Positions 9,895-21,800 of a stretch of DNA of 64,000 bases are shown piece by piece (the first letter of the stretch is position 1; every line of letters starts with the position of its first letter). The position numbers and the translations under genes were made by a program. Where the stretch lies: contig NC_018251.1 of assembly GCF_000227135.1 (NCBI RefSeq), positions 44,453 to 108,452 of the forward strand. The letters run 5' to 3'. The DNA is from Leishmania donovani (Eukaryota > Euglenozoa > Kinetoplastea > Trypanosomatida > Trypanosomatidae). Below the pieces are notes generated by a model that saw only the letters and a list, made by a program, of their open reading frames with translations, was not told the origin of the DNA and did not search any database.

Positions 9895-11712
9895 ATGTCC
9901 GAAGCCGACGTACAGACGGAGTGGTCTGAGCTGCCGCTTGACACGCGGGTGCTCGAGGCCCTGACAGACCTAGCGTGGAAGAAGCCGACCGCCGTCCAAA
10001 GCGCTTGCGTGCCGCTCGCGCTCAAGGGCAAAGACATCTCCATCCAATCCCGCACCGGCTCTGGTAAGACCGGTGCCTTTGTCATCCCAGCCGTGCAGCG
10101 CATCATCACGGAGCGGGAGCAACGTGGCAATGCTCGAGCACTGCCCAACCCCCGCGTCCTCATTCTTGTTCCGTCAGTCGAGTTGTGCGAGCAGACGGCC
10201 GAGGCGGCGCAGTTGATAGCCAAGTATGTGCAGCCTCGGCTGATCATCGACAACCTGACGTCTGGCGGCGCCGTGACGGCAAGACGCATTCAGTCTGCCC
10301 ACATAGTCATTACCACCGCCGCTCTACTGGCGAAGGGGTGCAGCCAGGGCACCGTGACGGCTGACACCTTCCAGCATGTCCGCTTTTTCGTCCTCGACGA
10401 GGCCGACGTGGTGGCCTCGATGGCGGAGCGATCCCTGCGCACGGTGCAGTCGTTGTTGCCACCGAGCATGCAGGTTATTCTAGCTTCCGCCACCCTAACC
10501 AAGGGCGTCGCGGCCGTCAAAGGCCAACTACTGCGGCACCCGGTGAATGTGGTGCTCACGTCAGAGGACGTGGAGGAGTTGGCGCGTGGCGACGTCGAGG
10601 ACAGCGCAGCCTCGCCGCAGGGCCCGGTTGTCGAGTCCCGTGTCAGGGTGAGGGACCCACTGAAGAAGACACTGCACCAGTACTACTTGGTGGCCACGGA
10701 CGAGTGCCACAGCCACACGCTTCTCTTTGGTCTCTACCGCATGGCCCTCATCACCGGCAAGACACTCATCTTCGTGAACGACGACGAGCAAACGTATCGT
10801 CTGCAGAATTTCCTGGAGCAACTCGGGGTGGCAACGCTCGCGTACGATGCAAACCTACCCATCAACGTGCGCCTCGACACTCTGCGTCGTTTCCAAAGCG
10901 GCACGGTGTCCACGCTCGTGTGCACCGATGGCACACTGGAGAGCGCAATGCAGCTGCAAGCTTCGCTGGAGGAGTTGCGACCAGGTGAGAAGGGCTCGGA
11001 CGGTCAGTCGGGGTCATCGTCATCGCGGCGCCGGTCGCGGTCGGCTTCCGTGTGTAGTCGTGCGAACACCGAGGCGCCATCGGCATTGCACCGCGGCATC
11101 GACTTTGCGCACGTGCGCAACGTTGTTCTGTTCGACGGGGTGGAGGCGACTGACCCAATCGCATTGTCTCGTTACATTCACCGCATCGGCCGCGCAGGTC
11201 GTGCCGGCGAGGAGGGCGTGTCCATCGCGATTTTCACCGTGCCGCAAGCCCGCAAGTATCTGCGCCCGCTACAGGAGTACTGCACAGAGCGCGGCGACGT
11301 CATTCGGCCGTTTCGGCAGATGCAGCGGGCTGAGGTGGCAAAGCTGCAGTACCGCGTGGACAGCGTGCTCGGCAACATCACGCGTGCCTCGACGCGCAAG
11401 ATGAGGGTGGCCTCCGTCGCCGCGGAGCTGAGTCGTAGCTCGTACCTGGCGAATCACCTCTCGCAGAAGGACACGGACGCCCTGCAGAGAGTTATGCGGC
11501 GGTCCTCAAAGAGGATCAGGGTGGAGCGCAACATCCTCGAGGTGCCCGAGTACATGCATCTGTCGACGGCAGACGACGTAGGCGCGTACCGGAAGCGTGT
11601 GCAAGCCAAGCAGACGCAGTCGAACCGTCTGCGCAAGGCAACGCAGAAGGCTTCCGCAGACCCGCTGAAGGCGGTGGTGTCTAAGCTGCGCTCCTCCAAG
11701 CGCAAGGCATAA
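9895..11712 (+). CDS. DEAD-box RNA helicase, DBP9/DDX56 type
   Basis: 605 residues with both helicase lobes. Visible motifs: Q-motif region (KKPTAVQSACVPLAL), Walker A GSGKT with Lys58, PSVEL in place of PTREL, TSGG, DEAD at 168-171, SAT at 198-200 and HRIGRAGR from His429. Between the motif around 'VCTDG' and RGIDF there is an insert of roughly 45 residues rich in Ser and Arg. An insert at that place, directly before RGIDF, is characteristic of the DBP9/DDX56 family and supports the assignment over other DEAD-box proteins. A basic tail of about 170 residues ends in Lys/Arg. DBP9 proteins act in the nucleolus in early 60S subunit assembly, so the same role is expected here. The start is the first ATG after the predicted acceptor. 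Confidence 0.88.
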   Translation: MSEADVQTEWSELPLDTRVLEALTDLAWKKPTAVQSACVPLALKGKDISIQSRTGSGKTGAFVIPAVQRIITEREQRGNARALPNPRVLILVPSVELCEQTAEAAQLIAKYVQPRLIIDNLTSGGAVTARRIQSAHIVITTAALLAKGCSQGTVTADTFQHVRFFVLDEADVVASMAERSLRTVQSLLPPSMQVILASATLTKGVAAVKGQLLRHPVNVVLTSEDVEELARGDVEDSAASPQGPVVESRVRVRDPLKKTLHQYYLVATDECHSHTLLFGLYRMALITGKTLIFVNDDEQTYRLQNFLEQLGVATLAYDANLPINVRLDTLRRFQSGTVSTLVCTDGTLESAMQLQASLEELRPGEKGSDGQSGSSSSRRRSRSASVCSRANTEAPSALHRGIDFAHVRNVVLFDGVEATDPIALSRYIHRIGRAGRAGEEGVSIAIFTVPQARKYLRPLQEYCTERGDVIRPFRQMQRAEVAKLQYRVDSVLGNITRASTRKMRVASVAAELSRSSYLANHLSQKDTDALQRVMRRSSKRIRVERNILEVPEYMHLSTADDVGAYRKRVQAKQTQSNRLRKATQKASADPLKAVVSKLRSSKRKA

Positions 11713-12874
11713 AGCCATAAGCGCAGAGCCGAAAAGGGAGGGAGATGATGAATGCAGCGCACTCTGTGTAAAATGGAGACGGACGGACGGCAAGATGAGG
11801 TGCTCTCTCTCTGTGTTGGTGTGTGCAGGTGTCCATGCACGCATGACTGTGTGGCACCGCTGGCATTGGCTGATTTTGTGGGGAAGGGGTTTGCCGCTCT
11901 TTTTTTGCACATCTTCGTAGGAGTGCTGCAGAGGTGTGCGGAGCCGTCCTCCTCCCCTCGTCCTTGTTGTTCCCGTCGCTTGTCCACCGTGACAGCGTCT
12001 CTTGGACCTTGATACCCGTCTCCGTCTGCCGCCGCCGCCCCCCCTCCTCCTCACCATCACCAGCGCGTAAGCAGGTGTGCTAAGCTTCTTGTTATTCGAT
12101 TAAGGGACGCATTACGCGATTCAGCATTCTCAACGTCTGCCACTGCCTCGAGCAGCGAAGAGTGCCGCGACGTGCGCATTCCTCTTGCTCTCTGGCCAAC
12201 TTCATGAGTCACTGTGTGCCACAGGCACCGTAGCGAATGCACCCCAATTCGAGGTTTTCCACTGAGCAATTTGAGTGCATGTGCCGATAGGAGCTGCTCT
12301 GCGCATGCGGCACGGTCCGCGTGCCTTGCGTGCCTGCTTTCCATCTCTCGGCGAAGGACGCCATGCGACATGTTCCCTCTCACACTCCCCTTTGTTCTTT
12401 GGTGGTGTTCGCCGTACTCCGAACGATGGGCTTCTGGTGCACATGTGCGCGTGTACGCGCGCACCGTGCTGACGCACCGACGCACACCTGCACATCGGCT
12501 CGTCCTCTTCTCTCATCGTAATACCGCGGCTGCGCATCTGTGGGCGTATTTCAAGCGCGATTGAGCGACGCTGTTCCACGCGTGAGCAACACACGCGCAC
12601 AAGAACGCTCACTCACCCAAACCAATCGGCCAAGATCCGGACACGGGCCAGAGCGGGCCCAAGCCTTTGGTGACGTCCATCTGTGTGCGTGTGTTCGTGC
12701 GCCGAGGTGTCTCGCTCGAATCACCTGTTCGCTTGCTCGGCGAGGAAGGGCGACGAGTCAGCAACAGCGTGGTGCCGCTGCAGCGTCTTATGTGAGGCGC
12801 TGCCGTGTGCCTTCCGTGCCCTTGCTGTGAATCGACCTCGTTCGTTGTTTTTCTGCCCCTGTTGTTGCACCACC
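11713..12874. other. Intergenic spacer, 1.2 kb
   Basis: No supported gene. No AG occurs between 12796 and the ATG at 12875, so the acceptor for the giant gene must be at or before 12794-12795. An ATG directly followed by TGA (12790-12795) sits in this leader region. Confidence 0.65.
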
Positions 12875-15800
12875 ATGACGACGGATGCGTCACCGGTGAA
12901 CCCTTATCTGCTGTTCAGCCGCGCGGACGAGTTCAGCACGGATGCCAAGATCGACTATGCGCTCCGTCACTATGGCCTCTACACCTCGAGGGGGGACAGC
13001 GCCACATTTGCGCCAACGCCGCTGAACACCGAGCTTGATCGCCGTACGCTCGTCCGCACGCTGGAGGAGCTCAAGCGGGGCGTCTCCTTGGGTGACCGAC
13101 TGCTCCCAGTCACGCCGAGCACATGCACAACACATAACACGAACGCCAGCGCCTTCTCGTCGCCGGAGGACGCTGCGTCACCTCAGTTTGACGCCCCCAA
13201 TGACGGTGACGCCTCGAACGTGTTCTTCGACGGCACTGACGACCTCGACGCCAAGCCGTGGGATACCGCCGCGAGCAGCCATGCAAACTACTGGAACTGG
13301 CAGATGGAGGTGCTCTACCAGTCCTACCACATCTGGATCGCACTTGATTACGGGCGAGGCGTCTTCAGCATCACGCGCAACGGCGTCGTTCTGGTCGATC
13401 GCATGCCGACCATCGTCGCATCGATCCTGCAGGTGGTTGAGACGACGCTGCACGCCCGCGAGCAGGACCTGCAGCAGCTGCGCACCTTCGTCGATGGCGC
13501 CATCGCTGACGAGCAGACTCGATCACGCGTGATGCAGCAGGTGTGGAGTCCCACTGTTTTTGTAAGCGTGGTGTTGCTGAACGTTCCGCATGAGGTGGAG
13601 AAGGCTGTCCCCTTCAGCCGGCCCACCTCATCCGAGGTGGAGGCGGCCCGCGGTGGCATTCACCGCCAACGACAACGAAATCAACCCAGCGTCATCATGT
13701 ACCCTCCTGAGTACCGCCGCTTCACACCTCTGGAGACTGACGGCGGCGAGCACTCTCGCTGCTCGGCCGTGACAGTGCTCTTTCACTGCGATGCTCGGGA
13801 GCTGCTCAACGACGGCACGTTCCTGGACCGCCTTCGAGACCTTCTCTGCCGCTACGAAAGTGTCTACCGGGAGCGCAGCACGCGAGAGGAGTGGCCGCAG
13901 TCATCGCTGGGTGCGTCGCTGGAGTACCTGGTGTGCGCGATGCCGGAGAAAACGCCGGAGTGCAACACGCTTATCTTAGTCAGCAACGTCGGCGCCAAGA
14001 CCTCGTCCGAAGCATTCACCTTCTTGCAGAGCACTGTGCGACGCAAGAACCTCATCGTCTCCATTGTGGCGCTGAATCGCCTGCTCGCGTTCGACTCCCC
14101 CGAGCTCAGCCCACTCGCCCGGTTCCTGTCGTCTGTTGGCGGCTTCGCTGTGCATGTAGACTACTGGCTGGCGCTCGCGGCACCCCGGCTGAACAACGAG
14201 TGGTGCCGCAAGTTTGAGGGGGCGCGGTGCTTGGCTCAGCAGATATTTGTACACCTCATCAAAGGGTTTCCGGTGACCATCCCGGGCGCCATGCGGCGCG
14301 ATTTGCTTGCGGACGCCGTTGGCGAGCCAGTGGTTCTCTATGACGGCGACCACGACCTGCCCGACTTCGTCATTGGCGCCTCCATGAAGGAGGTGTTGCG
14401 TGCCTCGGCGGCGCTGCGCTTCAACCAGGGGTGGAGCGTTCTGATCGACTATCGCGATGAGTCTGCCACGTCGCATATGGCAGCACGCTACGACCACGAC
14501 TTCCACCGCGGCACCATCACGCTGCACTACGAGATGAACATCAACCGGCCGGCGGTGTATCGGCGCCTGCTCGTGTCAGGGACAAAGGCGCTGGTCGACC
14601 GCTTCTGCAGAACTCGGTGGGACGACGAGACGACAAACTCGGTCGGCGAGGGCAACGGCCACTGGCTCGCGTATCTCTCGCTGCTGCGACTGAGGGTGAT
14701 AATGTGGATGAAGGCAGAGCAGGCTCTTATGCAGCTGGTCAACGCGGGCCCGCGGCAGACGCCGATGAGCGCCATCCCTGATCTCGCCCATCTCTCCTCC
14801 GCCGAGGGCGTGCTGTCGCAGTGGTTTAATGTTTCCACGGTGTACTCTCTAGGCGTCTTCTTCCGTTTTGAGCAGTTGCCACCCAGTATGCTGGTGAGCT
14901 ACACCCGCGCCCAAGTCACGAATGGGGCGCCGACGGAGGCCGCCGCACGCGCCTGTGTACGTACGGCGATGGAGCGGCGCCACCGACTTGTCGGCCGCGA
15001 GGAAGATCTCACGTATCTGCACACGGAGACGGTGACTACGCCTTCGTCTTTTTCAGGTGCCGCGAACGCCGCCCGCGACGTCTTCTCTCTGGTGCAGTTC
15101 TTCCCACAGTACGAAACGAGGTCCGGCAGCGACTTTGGTCTAGCCGGCGCCTTCGAGTGCCGCGTGAGCTGTGTATTGTGCGATCGTGCCACGCAGGAAG
15201 CACTCATATGCGCGCTGCTGAGCGACATCGAGGAGGCGGTGAGCGAGCGCAACAGGGCGACGGCACGCAAAGATCGGCATCTGCTGGTGCGCACGTCGCA
15301 TCATACAGAAAACGAACAGGCGCTTCAGTTAGTGAAAGCCAGCCTCAGCACGCGGCGCATGCGACTGCTGACGAGCTACACGGAGGGGAAGCGGTACCCC
15401 GGCGCGGACGCTGGCTCCGCTGCACAGGAGAAAGGTGCGTATAAGTTAGGGTTCCCGCTGCTCTTCCGCATTCCGCTGCTGTCCTTCCCGTGGCCGCTGC
15501 TGAATGCGCTGTGCTTCCGCTGGATCCTCGGCTGCAGCGAGTTTTACCCGTTCCTCGCTGAGGAGATCTTCAGCCACATTGTCTCACGCCGCCTGCACGC
15601 GGGATTTGCGCTCATCGTGTACTACACATCATCGCTCAAGGCAGTGCTCATGAAGCGCGTCGGCGATCCCGAGACACACTCGGACGTGTGCCTATTCGAC
15701 GTACTGGAGGCAGTACCCTCGTCGACGTCGACAGCGGTGCCAGCGGCGCAGATTTCCCTGCGGCGCCTTGTCACGCCGTTCAAGCGGGCGCGGTCGTCGC

Positions 15801-18800
15801 TGTGGACGTACACGCACGACATTGAAGAGGACATGCACATCGCCACTGCCGTGTTCACGTGCAAAGTCATTACCACGCAGCAGCCCAGCAAGCGATCCCT
15901 TCTGGCTCGGCAAATGCGTGAGCGGGGCTTCAGCCCTATCGTGGCGCGGGTCGAGTCGATTCTGTTCTCTCTGCACGTGAGATACACGGAGTACGTGGAG
16001 TTGCGCTCGCCTCCCTCGCTCGGCGTCAAGGGGTGTGTGCAACTGCGCGAACGACTGCTGAACATTGTGAGCTGCGTCGGGGATCGCAGCGCTGTCGTGA
16101 AGGCCCGTATGCTGCAAGCGGACTACGTGCAGCGGCTGTCTTCCGGGGCCGACGTAGTGGACCCCGACACAGACGTGTACATCTCCGTATTGAGTCCGAT
16201 GCGCTACAAGACAGTACTTTGTGTCTTGATACTTGAGAGCGACACGGAGGCCGGGACGGGGAGGCATGTGGTCAAGGTTGCGCTGTCTGCCCTTGATGCG
16301 CAACTGCTCGAGTACGCCATTGCTCAGCAGTACCGCCACCCCCGTCCAACCTTGCCGGGCGGAGACACAGCAGCTGCGGCATGCAGCGAGGAGTGTGCCG
16401 TGGCATCACCGTCGCACTCGGCGATGCCGGAGTGCATTGCCGACCGCGCCGTCGTCTTGTCGCTGCGCCACCTGCTCACTGTCTTTACGTCCGTCTACTG
16501 CGCCCGCGAGCTCATCTCGTTCATCAAACGCGCGTCAGCGGAGATGGCGGCACCCGCCGTCGCGGAACTGACAGACGCCTACGCTCACCTCGGCAACTAC
16601 GCGGTAGAGATGGACGTCACGCATCTGCTATACATTGTGCAGTGGCGCTGCTGCGAAACGGCCGGTGGGTTGCCGTGGAGAAGCAAGGTGCAGGAGGTGT
16701 TGACAGATGTACTGGCGTCGCAGCAGCGGAGCTTTTCGGCGCACCCCACCCTGTGGTTGCCGAAGACGAGAGCCGACCGGGCGCTGCCGCGCGACGAGAT
16801 ATCCGGCAGCAATGCCTCATCCCCCTACGAAGAGACAGATGACGAGGAGGTCCGTGAGTACGACGGCGAAAGCGACGGTCTCAGCGCCACGCGGGCGAAC
16901 GCAACGAGTGAGGACGGCGGGAACGGGGGGAAGAGCGCGCATCCAGATTTACTCCCGGTCGCGGTGAAGGCATGCGTGCTTCTGCCGTTGTCGACCAGCG
17001 GCGTAGGCGTGGAAGAGGAGGCGGAATGCCGGTGGCTATCGTCGGCGTTTAAGAGGTGTGACGAGGGGCGGCAGAACACATTGCGTGAGCGGTCGGTGTG
17101 GACGATTCCGTCGGCATCGCTCAAGGACCCCGCCGCGACGGTTTCCTCATCGTCGGAGGCGGGGTACGCTACAGTGGAACGGCTGAAGCTCCGCCTCTTC
17201 GTAAAAACGGTGCCGGCGGACCTGCTGCCCCTGTGCGAGGACGAGTCTTTCTACCCATCCCAGACGGCCGTGCGGCGCACGCTGTGTCTTTTCTATTACC
17301 GCTTCACATCAGAGGAGGTTCCTGCCGCAGTGGGGGGCGTCTCCGCATCGCAGGCTCCGCCCTTTGTAGCCGCACCCAACTTCCTAGGCGCCGCAGACGA
17401 GGCGGCGACGACAGAGCTGGATGAGCTGTTCGCGCAGCCGATGGCCGTTGCGTGGGATCGGCAGCGCTGCCATGACGTCTTTCACAGCTGCACGGACCGC
17501 GGCTCGCTACCGATTCGAGTGGGGCAGGTGATGCAACGAATTGCAGAGAGGCTCAAGTGGCGCGTCGCTGTGTACTGCTTGCAGAACGCGTGCTACTGTT
17601 CAACCTTCCGGCAGCTCAGAGCACGCGTCGAATCGGAGCTGGTGACACAAACGACCATTTCAGGCGTCACGACTGAAGGCGCCGCCGCAGCCGCAGCAGG
17701 CGAACGGCGTGATGATGAGGCGCGAGAGATGCGGCTACGCGATCCCGTCCTGTCGCACAACGAGAGCGTGAGAGCGACGGGGCTGACGGAGAACGCGGAG
17801 TTGCACGCGCTTCTCTGCGACGTCGTAACCCCAGCCCTGCTGAGCTCCCATCGTTTCGTCTGCGACACGTTCCCGGTCGAGTTCACCCAGCAGAAGACGA
17901 ACGTCGGCCGCGTGGTTCCGGAGGAGGCGATCAAGGACGTGTTCCACCACTGCGTGGATGAGGACTGGATGTGGGTCCTTCCTACGCTGCCCCTCTCCTA
18001 CGTGGTGGTGCCTAACCGCGAGCACTTTGGCGAGCGCTGGGTGCTTGTGTGTGCGACGACAAAGCCGTCCCACGGCGTCAGTGGGGCTCGCGTTCTTTTA
18101 TACGACGCCCAAGGCACGCCCGCGGCCCTGGAGACGATGCGCAACTACAGCAGCCACCTCCGCACTCACATGTGCAACAAGATCAAGCAGGTGAGTCAGC
18201 TGCATCTCCTCAAACAGCTGCGCGAGTCCTTCAACGCCAGCGCCGAGCTCATCCCCCCAGCGTGGGGAGACCAGTTCTGCCAGAGTAGCGGTGTGCCAGG
18301 CTGCAGCGTCTCCGCGCACCACGGAAGCCCGCCGTTCGACTCGCAGGACGCGTACGTGGCCGGGTCTCCCTTCTACCTGAGCGGCCGCAATGTGCTGGAG
18401 ATTCCTATCTACTACAAGCTGCAGCATCAGTGCAAGAAGATCCTGCACCGCATCCAGGGCCACTGCTCGCGACTTGAGCTCGTCGCCATCTTCAACAGAG
18501 ACCAGTGCTTCCTCGTCGCCGACGATGTCGAAGGGGACACGTTCCACTACCTTCGCTTAGTGTTTGTCAAGGACACGGCGCACACTGTGTCGGTGACCTC
18601 CCGCCCGCCGCCGCTGACGTCTTCGGATCGCTGCCCGCAGCTCGTGGTGCAACTCTTCAGCGCAATGCCAAACGCGAGTGTGCAGCGGCCGCTGCAGCGG
18701 CTGCAAGACTTCTGCTACCTTCTGGCGGTGCAGGAGCTGCAGGGGCACCTCAACTATGTGCAGCACAAGATGATCTCCTTCAACGACCTTGTTTTCCTGC

Positions 18801-21800
18801 AGAACCAGCGACTGGAGCCGATCGTGGTGAATCTGCGCACCATCTTCGATATCGCCCTCTCCAATTCTGACCACGACGCTCCCCGCGAGTCGTCGCGCGA
18901 CGTCGGCACATGCCAGGAGCGGCAGCGAGAGATTGCCATTGCGCTGCTCTTCCTGAATCTTCGTGAGTACAAGTTCAAGCCCTTCGGCGTCCAGGACGAG
19001 CCCACGCACGCCACGAGCAACTTTGTGGAGCACTACAACCTCGAAAAGAGCCTCAACCTCGAGCCAGCGAAGGACTCTGCGCCAAGCGAGAGCGGCGGCA
19101 GCCAGGCGCTGCAGGCGTGGCGCTTTGTGAAGATCGTGGATGGCGTGACGGACGTGCTTGTCTCGTGCTGTCTCCACGTGCATCCCGACAACCCGCACGT
19201 AATTGTCCTCGACCGCTACCTGACTCGCATCCCAGCGGAACGCTACATCAACGGCGACTCGGAGAACACCATCCTGGCCCACCTGGCCCACAGCGTCGAG
19301 AAGACCATAGCGCAGCTGCGGTTTTTCGGCTTGACCTCGCCAGGCCATTCCTCTTTCCCGCTCTTGCGCTCCTCGGTCCACACGACGGTAGGCGAGCTGC
19401 TGCGCATCAGCCAAGAAACGTCTTCCAAGGACTCGTCGCTGCTGCGCTACCGGCACTTCTCGCTCGATAACGTGAACCCGGCGGTGCTGCCAATGCTGAT
19501 GGATCGCATATGCGGCGCACTCTCGCGCTACGGCCCGACCTGCTTCACCTACACCGCCGGGCGTGCTGTGAAGGGCGTGGCGCATGTGCCGAACTTCTCG
19601 TGGAAGTGGATGGAGAGCATCCAAAACGACGCGATGGCGGACCCGCTGGAGCTGTATGTGACATGCGGCTACGACGTCATGGACTCGCCCGAGGCGACAG
19701 CGCCGTTGGCGCCGACCCGCGTCGTGCCGTACGTCGTGCCAGGTGTCCCGATCACCTCCGTGACGACCGAGGAATCGCAGATGTCGCTGCTGGGCGAGTA
19801 CCAGCTGTGCGAGCGCGGCTGCCCGTTGCTGGAGTACCGTATCGTTCTCTCCGTTTCCTTGACGGAGGGCCTCTCGCTAGCGCTCTTCAACCTGCGCGAC
19901 ACGGAGTACGTCGTGCGCCTGCTCGGCTACGTCGTGCTGTCGATGGAGGAGAAGTCGGCGCTGTTAGAGGACGTGCTCTTGCAGCGCATGGGCTACGCCG
20001 TGCCATCCGCCTTCAACGAGGCGGATCTGGCGCGCAACTGCTGCGGCGACGACACGAATGTGATTCGCACCAAGTCGCTATCCATCAGCTTCGACGCGTA
20101 CCGGCGGCGCGTCAACAATGTCCGCTTCCGTCCGCAGCCCGACGCGGAGCGGGACGCGCCCTTGGTCGTGATACTGGAGGGGCTGTACAACCGAGGCCTC
20201 ATTATAAACTACGCCTTTTCTGTCGAAGACGCCGTCAAAGTGCTGTTCGACGAGTGCCCGCAGTACTCACTGCAAGAATGCGTGCGCACTGTCGATGCGC
20301 TGCTCGAGGCGCGCGTGCTGTGCGACTATCCGAATAGTGCGCTAAAGCCGCAGATTTCCATTCTTGCTTCCCTGCCCCACAACGAGCAGCTCAGGTCGGA
20401 CGCGCGCAATTGCCGGCTTAGCGAGGTGAGCGGCGTGCCGGCGGATGCCCTTGTGGCGTGCGTCTACCATCGCCACATCCTGGCGTCGCACATCATCGTG
20501 GAGGCACAGAACGCTCGCTCTGGTGTGGCCGAGGTGCTGGCGAAGTGCGATACGCTGTGGCGGGCGGGGCCGCAGAACAACGTGCTCGAGCTGGCGAAGG
20601 CGATCGTGACGCTGCAGCTGAAGAGCAAGGAGGTGTTCGGCACGCGCGTGCCCGACTTCTCCCTCCGCCGTGAGCGGTGGCGGCATGAGGACGATGTCCT
20701 GGACCCGACCCTTCCTACCCAGACCCAGCAAAACATGAGCTACGCCCGCCCTGTGGACGCGTCGCTGCAGCTCTACACGGAGCACCTGCACCAGCTCTAC
20801 CCCTCCATGTGCATCATCGATCTCGACCCCAACGACCCGCTCACCACCTCAGACGAGGTGCTACTCAACCGTCTGCGATGCCGTTACGGCAAGGTCACAA
20901 GCGAAGACGGCGGCGTGGTGCTCTTCAGCCCGCACCTCTACTACGGGGTGATTCCGTTTGTGGACCTCCTGCGCTGTGGTACCTTCTACGAGCGCTACGG
21001 CTCACTCGCGGACGCGCTCGGAGAGGAGGCCATCGTCTCTCCCATCACTACCAGCGGGCTCTTCATTATCGAGGTGGGCTTCCAGGTGGTGCACTACGCT
21101 CTCGACTTCTTCGTCATCAACGGCGACGCCGTCCCGCCGGGCATTACGGCGAAGGTGGCCGCAGACTTCAAGCAGACGCTCCTGTTCGAGAGCGTCCTGT
21201 ACGACGCCGCGGTGCGCAGCCTGGCACACTGCATGCGTACGCACTCGGTCGCGCTCTCGGGGCAGCAAAAAGCGTACATGGCGGTGAAGAACCTGGTCAA
21301 GTATCACCCCTTCCCCCCGATGCACTGCGCAAACATTGTGGCGGCCTACACCATCACGGACCCGCGGGTAATGCGGCTGAAGAACCTGACCCCGGGCGGC
21401 GCGGTGAACAGCGGCGACGTGCACGTCGGCACAGACGGTGTCCTCTACCTCTCGCCTCACAAGCACCACCTCCTGCAGCGCGAGCAGACAAACGACATGT
21501 ACATGTATGGGGGCCTCATCATCTGGGAGCGGGCCCAGCTCTTCGTGCTTCTCACCAGCACAAAGGGCGTGAACAAGGCCTCGCCTGAGTCGAACCGCTA
21601 CCTCTCTCAGCTCGCTCTGAGCGCCCGGCACCTGCTGCTGAATCAACTGCTAGACAGCACCCAGCAGGAGCGCCTAGATGTGGCGTGGCGGAAGTTTTTG
21701 ACGGACGGGCGCGTGGCGGCAGCGACGACCAGGCGTGACAACACGGAGCGGGAGCTGCCGAGCTATGACGAATTTGAACTGTTGCGCGGCCACTCGCACA

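Noticed and set aside
15692..16339. Minus-strand frames inside the giant gene, and similar ones inside other genes
   Set aside because: They are antisense shadows produced by G/C-biased codons of the + strand genes; none shows a domain and none has its own acceptor on the minus strand.
18557..19624. 355-codon minus-strand frame within the giant gene
   Set aside because: Lies wholly inside a well-supported + strand gene, with the Val/Leu/Arg/His-rich composition expected of an antisense shadow.
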